Positions 31,217-38,909 of a DNA stretch of 64,000 nt are shown piece after piece. How positions within the stretch are numbered: position 1 is the stretch's first letter; every line of letters starts with the position of its first letter. The position numbers and the translations under genes are program-made. This DNA comes from Paenibacillus macerans. GTDB lineage: Bacteria > Bacillota > Bacilli > Paenibacillales > Paenibacillaceae. Location of the stretch: assembly GCF_900454495.1 (NCBI RefSeq), contig NZ_UGSI01000001.1, positions 4,652,501 to 4,716,500 on the forward strand, written 5' to 3'. The notes under the pieces were generated by a model. It did not search any database and had not been told where the DNA came from. It saw only the letters and a list, made by a program, of their open reading frames with translations.

Positions 31217-32329
31217 TTACTCGTACGGCCGGTATGCCCTGGAAACTTCCCCTCCGCCATCCGCCAGCGCCCCTTCCAGAAACACCCGGTGCGAAGGATA
31301 CGCCAGCTTAATGCCTTCCTCTTCCAGCACCTGCAGCAAGGCCAAATTTATTCCCTGCCGGGCCGACAAATATTCCGCCCAAACCGTGGACTTCGTAAAA
31401 TAATATATAAAAATGCCCAAACTGCTCTCGTTAAAATCGGTGAACTTGACGTGAATCGTGCCGGGGTCGATTTGCTCGTTGTCCCTCAGCAGCCGCTCGA
31501 TCCGGGAAATGGCCGCAGCCAGCCGCGCGCGGTCCGAATCCAGCGCCACGCCGAGCGTAAAGCTGACCCGGCGCTTGCCCATCCTGCTCCAGTTGGTGAT
31601 CGGCTGATCGGCCAGCGCGGCGTTCGGCACCGTAATCAAAGCATCCGCGAAAGTGCGGATTTTGGTGCTGCGGAAAGTAATGTCTTCCACCACCCCTTCG
31701 GCGGCGGGCGTTAGAATCCAATCCCCTTTGGCGAAAGGCTTTTCCAAAATGATCACGATGCCGCCGAAAATATTGCCGAGCGTATCCTTGGCCGCCAGGG
31801 CGACGGCAAGGCTCCCCAGCCCCATGCCGGCCACCAGGCCGTTGATGCTGAAGCCCCATTCCGAACCGATTAACGCGATCGTCAAGACGATAACGACAAA
31901 CCGCAGCACCTTGGACAGGAACGGAATCAGCATGCTGGAATCGTCCAGCCGGATTTTTTTGCCGATTCCTTCAAGCAGCACGGACGATTGGGCCGATAAA
32001 ATATACAAAGCCCAGCCTGCTAGAGCAATGACGGCGCTGCGGAACAGCGGGTCAAGGCCGATGGCCAGCTCCCAGCTGCGCGGCAGCAAATATTTGACGC
32101 CCAAATAAACGCCCGCTAGCACGAAAAACGACCTGAACGGCCGCTCAAGCACCTGCTTCCACAGTTCCCCCTTGTCGGATGCTCCGAATCGTCGGTTCAG
32201 CAAGGCAAAGATATACTTCACCAGCACTTTGTTGAACAGCGCAAAAAACGCGATGATCAAGACGGCGATCCCGATATCCGCCCACCTGATCTTGCCGATA
32301 TTATCCGCAAACCCCTCCCAAAAGTTCAT
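31217..32329 (-). CDS. Small-conductance mechanosensitive channel, MscS family, 370 aa
   Basis: After several N-terminal hydrophobic helices, the pore-lining segment and MscS beta domain are clear: GFSINGLVAGMGLGSLAVAL, AAKDTLGNIFGGIVIILEKP, FAKGDWI and a C-terminal alpha/beta domain (VSFTLGVALDSDRARLAAAI). The protein should open under membrane tension and release osmolytes. Upstream spacing to the LysR gene is 59 bp on the same strand, so read-through is possible. A minus-strand GGGAGGTG ribosome binding site precedes ATG 32329. Confidence 0.9.
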   Translation of the reverse strand: MNFWEGFADNIGKIRWADIGIAVLIIAFFALFNKVLVKYIFALLNRRFGASDKGELWKQVLERPFRSFFVLAGVYLGVKYLLPRSWELAIGLDPLFRSAVIALAGWALYILSAQSSVLLEGIGKKIRLDDSSMLIPFLSKVLRFVVIVLTIALIGSEWGFSINGLVAGMGLGSLAVALAAKDTLGNIFGGIVIILEKPFAKGDWILTPAAEGVVEDITFRSTKIRTFADALITVPNAALADQPITNWSRMGKRRVSFTLGVALDSDRARLAAAISRIERLLRDNEQIDPGTIHVKFTDFNESSLGIFIYYFTKSTVWAEYLSARQGINLALLQVLEEEGIKLAYPSHRVFLEGALADGGGEVSRAYRPYE

Positions 32330-32388
32330 AGATTAGACACCTCCCGGCTAAATAAAGTGCCATTATACCATTGCCCGTTTTATTTTGT

Positions 32389-33273
32389 CTAAATGGAGGG
32401 GGACCTACGCAGAAGCTCCATAAACACTTCCATCGCTTTGGTGTAAAATGGCGCCGTACGCGTGATCAAGGAAAATTTGCGGGTAAACGGAAAACCTTCG
32501 ACATCCGGCTCCCGCAGCGTTCCGAGGGCAATTTCCTTGCGCACCGCGGCCCGGGACAGGAAGCTGATGCCCAGCCCCGCCTCGACCGATTCCTTGATGA
32601 TTTGCGTGCTGCCGAACTCCATCAGCCGCTCCGGATAAAACCCCTGTTCGACAAACATTTTGTCCGTCGCCTCGCGCGTGCCCGAACCAGGTTCCCGGAT
32701 AATCCACGTCTCCTCCCGCAAATCGGAAAATTTCAAGCCGACGCGCCCCGCAGCCTTGTGCCCCGCCGGGATCACGATCACCATGGCGTCATCGGCGATC
32801 GGCTCAATGCGGAATTGCGCGTCGCGAAACTCGCCTTCGATAATGCCGATATCCAGCTCATGTCCGCCCACCTTCGCTTCGATCTCCCTGGAATTTCCGA
32901 TGGTGATCGCCGGCCGGATTCCAGGGTACAGCTTCATCATCTCCGCCACCACATGCGGCAGCACGTATTCTCCATACGTATAGCTTGCACCGATCGACAG
33001 ATTCCCGTACGCGGTATGCTTCAAATCATCGATCAAATACTGCATCCGGCCGTACAGCCCGGAAATTTCCCGCGCATGGTGGTAGACGATCTCCCCCGCC
33101 TTGTTCAGCCGGACGAATTTATTGCTTCGCTCCAGCAGCTTGGTCCCAAGCTGCCGCTCCAGCGCCCCGATATGCTGGCTGACAGCCGGCTGCGTCATAT
33201 GCAGCGCTTCGGCGGCGCGCGTAAAGTTTTGTTTTTCGGCCACCGTTATGAACACTTTTAAGGACAAATCCAT
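32389..33273 (-). CDS. LysR family transcriptional regulator, 294 aa
   Basis: The N-terminal winged helix-turn-helix is typical (FITVAEKQNFTRAAEALHMT, QPAVSQHIGALERQLGTKLL), followed by a periplasmic-binding-protein-like effector domain (residues 90-294, LSIGASYTYGEYVLPHVVAE). It resembles CysL/YeiE-type regulators. It is divergent from the YeiH-type exporter gene 124 bp away and probably controls it from the shared gap. ATG 33273 follows AGGGAGGG. Confidence 0.9.
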   Translation of the reverse strand: MDLSLKVFITVAEKQNFTRAAEALHMTQPAVSQHIGALERQLGTKLLERSNKFVRLNKAGEIVYHHAREISGLYGRMQYLIDDLKHTAYGNLSIGASYTYGEYVLPHVVAEMMKLYPGIRPAITIGNSREIEAKVGGHELDIGIIEGEFRDAQFRIEPIADDAMVIVIPAGHKAAGRVGLKFSDLREETWIIREPGSGTREATDKMFVEQGFYPERLMEFGSTQIIKESVEAGLGISFLSRAAVRKEIALGTLREPDVEGFPFTRKFSLITRTAPFYTKAMEVFMELLRRSPSI

Positions 33274-33308
33274 AAGCGCATTCCCTCCCTATGAACCTAC
33301 AATAAATA

Positions 33309-33351
33309 TTTACTTATTATAATAATTAAAATGAGTAATTTTACTTATTAT
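33309..33351. promoter_or_regulatory. Candidate LysR operator: 31-bp-spaced direct repeats
   Basis: TTTACTTATTAT occurs at 33309-33320 and again at 33340-33351, three helical turns apart, within an AT-rich divergent promoter region. Binding of a LysR tetramer to both copies is plausible. Confidence 0.45.
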
Positions 33352-33397
33352 TAAAACCGATTTATGCTGGTTACGCAAACCAGACGGAGGTGATTTT

Positions 33398-34495
33398 GTG
33401 ACTATTCGAACAGACAGCGGCCGCCGCGCGGCGGCAAAATCCCGTGGATTGCGCCGCCCCCCCCGGGGATTCGCCCAAACCGGCAAAGCCGCTTTTGCAT
33501 TTGCGGTTCGCACGCGGGCGGGCGCTTGGGGAAGCGGCATCGCCTTTACGTTGATCATCGCCTTGCTTGGCTACGGTTTGGCCTGCCTGCCCGGGTTGGA
33601 CCGGGCCGGTCAGTTGGCCTGCTCCATCCTGCTCGCCGTCCTCTACCGGCAACTCTGGGGATACCCGGAGAAACTGCGCGCAGGAATTCGTTTCTCCTCG
33701 CAACAACTGCTGCGGCTCGCGATCATTTTGTTCGGCTTGAAGCTGAACATCGGCGTCGTGCTGCAGCAAGGGCCGGGCTTGCTGCTCCGCGACGCCGCGG
33801 TTATCGTTTTCTCGATCCTGGCGACGATGCTGCTGGCCAAATGGCTGAAAGGGGACCCCTCCCTCTCCCTGCTGCTTGGCATCGGGACCGGCGTTTGCGG
33901 GGCCGCGGCCATCGCCGCCGTTTCCCCGATTCTTCAATCCAAAGAGGAGGACACCGCCATCGGCGCCGGGATCATCGCATTGGTCGGCACGTTGTTCGCC
34001 GTCGCTTACACGGTTATTCGCCCGTTTCTCCCGCTGAGCGGGGTAGATTACGGGATATGGAGCGGCGCCAGCCTGCATGAACTCGCCCACGTCGCGCTGG
34101 CTGCGGAACCGGCCGGACCGGACGCGCTCGCGGTCGCCCTGCTGGCCAAGCTGGGGCGCGTTCTTCTGCTGATCCCGTTCAGCCTTCTGCTGATGGTCTG
34201 GATGAAACGGACCGGCAAAACGGGGACGGACGCCAAAATCGCATTCCCATGGTTTCTCCTCGGTTTTATCGCCATGAGTTGTCTCGGAAGCTTCCTCATC
34301 GGCAAATATATTCTCATTCCGCAAGCGGTAATAAACGGGGTATCCTCGCTGACGACGTTTTTGCTGGCGATGGCTATGGCCGGTCTCGGCTTGAACGTCG
34401 ACCTGCGGCAGCTGCGCGCCAAGGCGCTTCGCCCGCTCTTCGCCATGCTGACCGCCTCGCTGCTGCTCAGTCTGTTGACGCTCGCCGCGCTTTAG
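33398..34495 (+). CDS. YeiH-type putative sulfate exporter family transporter, 365 aa
   Basis: A ten-helix membrane protein of the UPF0324/YeiH family, with the signatures LAIILFGLKLNIGVVL, GIGTGVCGAAAIAAVSPILQ, ASLHELAHVALAAE and AMAGLGLNVDLRQLRAKALR. Members are paired with LysR regulators and are proposed to export sulfur compounds or other small anions; the substrate is unproven. The basic N-terminal tail (residues 1-45) is unusually long. The start is GTG 33398 with GGAGGTG upstream. A terminator follows. Confidence 0.87.
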   Translation: MTIRTDSGRRAAAKSRGLRRPPRGFAQTGKAAFAFAVRTRAGAWGSGIAFTLIIALLGYGLACLPGLDRAGQLACSILLAVLYRQLWGYPEKLRAGIRFSSQQLLRLAIILFGLKLNIGVVLQQGPGLLLRDAAVIVFSILATMLLAKWLKGDPSLSLLLGIGTGVCGAAAIAAVSPILQSKEEDTAIGAGIIALVGTLFAVAYTVIRPFLPLSGVDYGIWSGASLHELAHVALAAEPAGPDALAVALLAKLGRVLLLIPFSLLLMVWMKRTGKTGTDAKIAFPWFLLGFIAMSCLGSFLIGKYILIPQAVINGVSSLTTFLLAMAMAGLGLNVDLRQLRAKALRPLFAMLTASLLLSLLTLAAL

Positions 34496-34519
34496 GTTTT
34501 GATCGCGTTATTTTCGCAT

Positions 34520-34555
34520 AACAAGGCTTCCTCCGGCAGGATGCCTTGTTTTTTC
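34520..34555 (+). terminator. Terminator of the YeiH-type gene
   Basis: ACAAGGC (34521-34527) pairs with GCCTTGT (34543-34549) and is followed by TTTTTT. Confidence 0.75.
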
Positions 34556-34678
34556 GTGTCTTCGGGCGGCCAGGCGGCATTTCTTGAAAACTTTCTTGAA
34601 AAAGATGAAAATCCGGCGTATAATACAAAATGAACATTTTAGTCATTTAGTCATTTTTCGATAAAGGAAGTATGCCTG

Positions 34679-37540
34679 ATGAAAAAATATCGAAGCCTCA
34701 TAACGTGGTGGAAAAAAAGCATCGATAGTTTGCGCCGGTTCCAGGCTTCGATGGCGAGCTTGGCGGCAAACGCAGGCCGGGGAATCGGGCGCGCCCTCCG
34801 CTATTGCGGCGTTAAAACCCGCCTTGCCCTTCAGCGAAGCCGGCAATTTCTCGCCCGCCAGGGCGGCTACCTGAAGACGGAAACCTTGAATACCGTCAAA
34901 AACCGGGAGGTCATCGTGCCCGTTCTCGGTTTGCTGCTGATTCCGCTGCTGTATAGCGGCGTTTACCTGATCGCCAACTGGGACCCGTACGGCAGAGTAT
35001 CCAATCTTCCGGTCGCCGTCGTCAATTTGGATAAGCCCGTTAAATTTCAGGGCAAAACGATTGATATCGGGAACCGTTTGGTCGACAATTTGCAGCATAA
35101 CGACAGCGTGGATTTTCAGTTTGTTTCCAAGGAAAAAGCCGAGCAGGGCCTAAAAAACTACGACTATTACCTGCTGATTGAAATTCCGCCGGACACGTCG
35201 CAGGCCGCGACCACGATCCTTGACCCGAAACCGCAGAAAATGGAGCTGGTGTACAAGGAAAACAGCGCCTACAATTTTTTGTCCGCTTCGATTTCCGATA
35301 AAGTCGTGGAAAAAATCCAGAAGGAAGTTTCGGCGGAAGTGACCGAAACGTTCACGGAGGAAATGTTCGAAGCCTTGACCCAGGTGTCCGACGGACTGCG
35401 CGACGCCAGCGACGGCGCGGGCAAGTTGGAATCGGGCCTGAAGCAGCTCGGCGACGGCATTTCCGAGTTTAAAAAGCAAGTAAACGGCAAAATCGACGCG
35501 GCGATGGGCTCCGCCGATCAGCGGCTCGATTCGGTCATCGACGAATACGGCGACAAGCTGCACGAGCGGATCAACGAAGAGATCGACAAGGAAATCGCCG
35601 CAAACAAGGACCCGATCGATACGCGCCTGCACGAGGAAGTGAACAAGGCGATCGCGGACAATGCCGGTACCGTGAAGCAGCGCATGCATGACGAAATCGA
35701 CGCCGCGGTCCAAAACAACGCCGAATCGGTGCGCAGCGTGCTGCACGAGCAAATCGACAAGGCCTTTGCCGAATACGGCGGCGATGTCCGCGCGCGGATG
35801 CACAAGGAGATCGATTCGGCGGTGGACGAATATTCGGAGCAAATCCGCGGCAAGCTGCACAGCGAAGCGAATGGGCTGATCGACGAGTACAGCGGTAAAA
35901 CCCGCAGCCGGATTCATTCGGAAATCGACAAGGCGATCGACGAATACAGTAACGCCGTCAAGACGTATATTATCGCCAGCGTGGACGATGAAATCAATCA
36001 GCAGATCGATCAAATCGTGTCGGACGCCAAGGCAAAAGCGAAACAGCTCGACGATACGTTTGCCCGGGTGCTGAAAGAACTGGAGCCGGTGATCGATCAA
36101 TTGCCGGCCGACAAGCAGGAGCAAATCCGGGCCCGGCTGGCCGAACTGGAGAAAGCGAAGCAGCAAATCGTCGATTGGATGGATTCGCAGCTGCCCGGTC
36201 TGAAGCAGAAGCTGAACGATCGCGTCAACCAGATCATCGGCAAGCGGTTTGACGAAAAACTGCCGCAAATCACGAATAAAATCCACAGCGTCGTCGACGA
36301 TAAATTCGATGAACTGCTGCCGCAGCTGGAGCAAAAGATGAACAACCTCATCGACGACAAATACGCCGAGCTGCTGCCGCAGATCGTCAGCCGCATCCAT
36401 TCGGCCGCGGACACCAAGTTGGATGAGTTGGAGCCGAAGGTACAAAGCGAGCTCCATGCCAAGGCGGATGAAAAATTCGACGAGCTGCAGCCGAAGCTGC
36501 GGGAGAAGCTCCATGAGACGGCCGAAGATAAGTTTAACGCGCTGCTGCCGGAAGTAACGAACCGCTTGCACCAGGTCGCGGAAGACAAGTATCAAGCGTT
36601 GCTGCCGGAGCTGCAGCAGCGCTTGCACGAAGCCGCGGACGAGAAGTTCGATGAGGCCAAGGGCAAGGTTTCCGAGCTGTCCCATGACAAGCTGGACGAA
36701 GTCAAAGGCATCGCCACGGATGCCCAGGGCACGCTGAACGACGCGTTTGACCAGCTGCTGGACGGGCAGCAGCAATTGCTCGACGGCGAACAGCTGCTGA
36801 AAGACGAGCTGCGCAAAGGCGCGGAAAAAGCGACCCTGGACCCGACCGACCAGACGTACAACATGTTCGCCCAGCCCGTGGAAAGCAGCCAGGTCAGCAA
36901 CCATGACGTGGAATATTACGGAGAAGGGATGGCCCCTTACTTCCTGGCGCTTGGCCTGTTTGTCGGCGCGTTGATGTTCTCGTTGTTTTACCCGCTCAAA
37001 AAGACGACGATCGTTCCGCCGAACGGCCCGGTCTGGTTCCTTGGCAAATTCGCGTTCATGCTGGCGGAAAGCCTGCTGCAAACGATCATTCTCGTAGCTT
37101 TTGTGCTGTATGGTCTCAAACTGGAGGTTACAAGCGTGCCGGTATTTTTTACGGTGGCCTTGTTCTCAAGCATCACCTTTTACGCCATCATCCAGTTTCT
37201 GTCCAGCCTGTTCGGCAATGTCGGGCGGTTTATGATCGTCATCATGCTGGTGCTGCAGCTGTCCGCATCGGCCGGGACGTTCCCGATCGAGCTGACGCCG
37301 GAGTTCTTCCAGCAAATCCACCCGTATTTGCCGATGACGTATTCGGTCAGAGCTTTCCGGGCCGTTATCTCCAGCGGCGACTACGCCTTCATGTGGTCCA
37401 GCCTGGACCGCCTGGCTGTATTCCTGGCCGCAAGCTTGACCGGCAGCCTGCTGTACTTCACGTTGGCGCATTACCTGAAAACCCGCAAAGCCGCGAAAGC
37501 GCAACGTAAGACCAATGCACAGCTGCCGTTGGAATCTTGA
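34679..37540 (+). CDS. YhgE/Pip-type membrane protein with two 8 x 19-residue repeat arrays, 953 aa
   Basis: TM1 (residues 78-98) and the following domain (LPVAVVNLDKPVKFQGKTID, KNYDYYLLIEIPPDTSQAAT) match the N-terminus of YhgE/Pip proteins; five C-terminal membrane segments (750-935) match their C-terminus. The family includes phage receptors (YueB, Pip) and the type VII component EsaA. The extracellular part here is mostly helical repeats: residues about 286-437 hold eight 19-residue units of the DKAIDEYSxxVRxRxHxEI type, and about 519-671 hold eight of the ADEKFDELLPxxxxxLHxx type. Convergence on the type VII/Tad cluster suggests an EsaA-like role, which is inference. GATAAAGGAAG precedes ATG 34679. 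Confidence 0.82.
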   Translation: MKKYRSLITWWKKSIDSLRRFQASMASLAANAGRGIGRALRYCGVKTRLALQRSRQFLARQGGYLKTETLNTVKNREVIVPVLGLLLIPLLYSGVYLIANWDPYGRVSNLPVAVVNLDKPVKFQGKTIDIGNRLVDNLQHNDSVDFQFVSKEKAEQGLKNYDYYLLIEIPPDTSQAATTILDPKPQKMELVYKENSAYNFLSASISDKVVEKIQKEVSAEVTETFTEEMFEALTQVSDGLRDASDGAGKLESGLKQLGDGISEFKKQVNGKIDAAMGSADQRLDSVIDEYGDKLHERINEEIDKEIAANKDPIDTRLHEEVNKAIADNAGTVKQRMHDEIDAAVQNNAESVRSVLHEQIDKAFAEYGGDVRARMHKEIDSAVDEYSEQIRGKLHSEANGLIDEYSGKTRSRIHSEIDKAIDEYSNAVKTYIIASVDDEINQQIDQIVSDAKAKAKQLDDTFARVLKELEPVIDQLPADKQEQIRARLAELEKAKQQIVDWMDSQLPGLKQKLNDRVNQIIGKRFDEKLPQITNKIHSVVDDKFDELLPQLEQKMNNLIDDKYAELLPQIVSRIHSAADTKLDELEPKVQSELHAKADEKFDELQPKLREKLHETAEDKFNALLPEVTNRLHQVAEDKYQALLPELQQRLHEAADEKFDEAKGKVSELSHDKLDEVKGIATDAQGTLNDAFDQLLDGQQQLLDGEQLLKDELRKGAEKATLDPTDQTYNMFAQPVESSQVSNHDVEYYGEGMAPYFLALGLFVGALMFSLFYPLKKTTIVPPNGPVWFLGKFAFMLAESLLQTIILVAFVLYGLKLEVTSVPVFFTVALFSSITFYAIIQFLSSLFGNVGRFMIVIMLVLQLSASAGTFPIELTPEFFQQIHPYLPMTYSVRAFRAVISSGDYAFMWSSLDRLAVFLAASLTGSLLYFTLAHYLKTRKAAKAQRKTNAQLPLES
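35534..35989 (+). repeat. Intragenic 57-bp repeat array 1 (8 units)
   Basis: Eight consecutive 19-codon units, each with a conserved His in a x-R-x-x-x-H-x-E-[IV] segment followed by D/N-x-A-I/V. The units are diverged at DNA level, so this is an old duplication. Confidence 0.7.
36235..36690 (+). repeat. Intragenic 57-bp repeat array 2 (8 units)
   Basis: Eight 19-codon units with consensus DxKFDELLPxLxxxLHxxA. The period equals that of array 1 but the consensus differs; a non-repetitive coiled-coil of about 80 residues separates the arrays. Confidence 0.7.
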
Positions 37541-37586
37541 GCAGCTTAAGGCCAATGCACAGCTTTCGTTGGAATCCTTAAGCAAG
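37507..37586 (+). repeat. 40-bp tandem duplication at the 3' end of the YhgE/Pip gene
   Basis: CCAATGCACAGCTGCCGTTG and CCAATGCACAGCTTTCGTTG start at 37512 and 37552. The first copy encodes the last codons and stop; the second lies just beyond the stop. Confidence 0.75.
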
Positions 37587-37592
37587 TAAATA

Positions 37593-37626
37593 AGCAGACG
37601 TCCAGAGCGGCGTCTGCTTTTTATTT
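37593..37626 (+). terminator. Terminator of the YhgE/Pip gene
   Basis: AGCAGACG (37593-37600) and CGTCTGCT (37611-37618) followed by a T-rich run. Confidence 0.75.
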
Positions 37627-37661
37627 TGTTGAGAAATCTGCCTGATCCTCCGGTCCTTCAA

Positions 37662-37865
37662 AAAATAGCGGACTTATATGTGCTTATTTTCCGGATCGGC
37701 CCCTGATCATCGCCAATAAGGGATTTTTTTGTACTTATTTTCCCCATGAACGGTGCAAAGGGCGGTCACTCCCTAACGATTCGGAGAAATAGCGGCATAA
37801 AATGCCTCTATTATCATCAAAATGTGTGGTACCGCTGAAATAACGACATTTTTTGCCGCTAACTC
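37662..37865. repeat. Four-unit palindromic ladder element 5
   Basis: Units centred near 37676 (AAAATAGCGG...CTTATTTT), 37728, 37800 (GAAATAGCGGCATAAAATGC) and 37851. Spacings are about 51, 72 and 51 bp, as in element 2. Confidence 0.6.
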
Positions 37866-37880
37866 TGGCGGGCTCAGGTT

Positions 37881-37985
37881 ATCTAAGATCACCAACCTCA
37901 TCTAAGATTACTGAGTTTATCTAAGATTACTAACTTTATCTAGGATCACTAAATTTATCTAAAGCTATCTAAACGTTACCTAAGG
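37881..37985. repeat. 19-bp tandem repeat
   Basis: ATCTAAGATTACTAACTTT-like units begin at 37881, 37900, 37919 and 37938, with degenerate copies after 37957. It lies just downstream of the last gene of the type VII/Tad cluster. Confidence 0.75.
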
Positions 37986-38186
37986 GGTCTCTATATGCTC
38001 CAGCTCAATGGTCACGCAGCCCCAGCTTTGCTCCAGCACACTGCCGACATCGTCCAGCACGGCGTCCAAAGAGCGGGTTATTTTCTCCTCATTTAATCTA
38101 TGCACCTGCAAAAAAACGCTGTACAGCCCAAAGTCCAACAGCAGCCCGTCCTTTTCAGCTTTTCCGAAAAAAAAATGCTCCCACAC
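37980..38186 (-). CDS. Hypothetical 68-aa protein, probably frameshifted at a T9 run
   Basis: The frame opens at GTG 38186 (WEHFFFGKAEKDGLLLDFGL) and ends LEQSWGCVTIELEHIETP. Directly upstream, another frame reads coherent protein (IELELPNDSPRSVGAFFF) into a run of nine T (38166-38174 region). Removing one T joins both into one protein of about 80 residues beginning right after the WXG100 gene. Either the gene is inactive, it is phase-variable, or the run length is a sequencing error. No start codon was found for the joined form except a non-standard ATA. Family unknown; as last gene of the cluster it could be a chaperone or cargo. Confidence 0.45.
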   Translation of the reverse strand: MWEHFFFGKAEKDGLLLDFGLYSVFLQVHRLNEEKITRSLDAVLDDVGSVLEQSWGCVTIELEHIETP

Positions 38187-38216
38187 TGCGGGGAGAATCG
38201 TTGGGCAGCTCCAGCT

Positions 38217-38522
38217 CTATCTCGCCGCTTTTCGCTGCCGCTCCAGCAGTTCTTTTCTCCGCCTCTCCTCATCGGCGTTCCGAATCTCGGACGAGAGCCG
38301 GTCAAGAGCGGACTTCATGTTTTCCATTTCCGCGCACAGGCGCTCCATCGCCCGTTTGGCCTGCTGGTTGTAATCCTCGGCAAAAGCTTTGCCCGCCTGC
38401 CCCTTCCACCAAGTATCGATGCCGCCAAGCGTGCTCGAAAACCTGCGCTCCGCATTTTTCAGATCCATCGCCTTAGTGTGCACTTTTCTGGCCGCGCTGC
38501 TGATTTCCCCCGGCGAAGCCAT
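38217..38522 (-). CDS. WXG100 family protein B, 101 aa
   Basis: A small helical-hairpin protein with WWKG at the turn (residues 37-40: GIDTWWKGQAGKAF) between two long helices, the WXG100 pattern of ESAT-6/EsxA-type substrates of type VII secretion. The C-terminus is highly charged (EERRRKELLERQRKAAR). ATG 38522 follows GGGGGGAGAG; an upstream in-frame extension to 38633 crosses a terminator and is rejected. It may pair with protein A encoded just upstream. Confidence 0.85.
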   Translation of the reverse strand: MASPGEISSAARKVHTKAMDLKNAERRFSSTLGGIDTWWKGQAGKAFAEDYNQQAKRAMERLCAEMENMKSALDRLSSEIRNADEERRRKELLERQRKAAR

Positions 38523-38556
38523 ATAACTCTCCCCCCTTAATTGATCCGTCATAGGC

Positions 38557-38603
38557 GAAAAGGCGTGAAGAACAGCTTGGTTATCATGCTGTTCTTCACG
38601 CCT
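38557..38603 (-). terminator. Strong hairpin between the two WXG100 genes
   Basis: AGGCGTGAAGAACAGC and GCTGTTCTTCACGCCT form a perfect 16-bp stem with an 11-nt loop, followed on the minus strand by TTTTC. It probably attenuates transcription into WXG100 gene B or stabilises the upstream mRNA. Confidence 0.7.
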
Positions 38604-38610
38604 GCTTCGA

Positions 38611-38901
38611 TTATTTACGTAGTGCGCTCGCAATGTCTCTTTCGCTTTGTTCCTTAATATCAGCGATTTTGTTCAGGTTGTTGCTGATGTTCGTTACGCA
38701 TTCCACCAGCTTATCCAGACTTGGTTTGAGTTGGTTGAATTCATCCACAAAAGCTTTTGCGGAGTCCCCTTGCCACCAGCCTTCCACCGATTTGATCTCC
38801 CGGTCGAGCTGGTTGATCAGATCGCGGGCATTATTCCCTTTGTTCAGGATGGACTTGGATACGCTGCGCGCCTGTTCGGGGCTAAACGTCAAATTTGCCA
38901 T
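38611..38901 (-). CDS. WXG100 family protein A, 96 aa
   Basis: ESAT-6-like small secreted protein: two helices around WWQG (residues 42-45, SVEGWWQGDSAKAFVDEFN), length 96, no signal peptide, as in canonical EsxA. It begins MANLTFSPEQARSVSKSILN. It lies 8 bp after the EssC-type ATPase gene, whose product is expected to recognise it. A GAGGTGAG ribosome binding site precedes ATG 38901. Confidence 0.93.
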   Translation of the reverse strand: MANLTFSPEQARSVSKSILNKGNNARDLINQLDREIKSVEGWWQGDSAKAFVDEFNQLKPSLDKLVECVTNISNNLNKIADIKEQSERDIASALRK

Positions 38902-38909
38902 TTATTATC

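Noticed and set aside
31006..31260. 84-codon minus-strand frame after the MscS gene
   Set aside because: It covers the end of MscS in another frame and a hairpin region; composition is not protein-like and no ribosome binding site is present.
35150..37081. 643-codon open frame on the minus strand
   Set aside because: It is antisense to the repeat-rich YhgE/Pip-type gene; the repeats and GC-rich third positions keep the opposite strand open. No start signal or family similarity.
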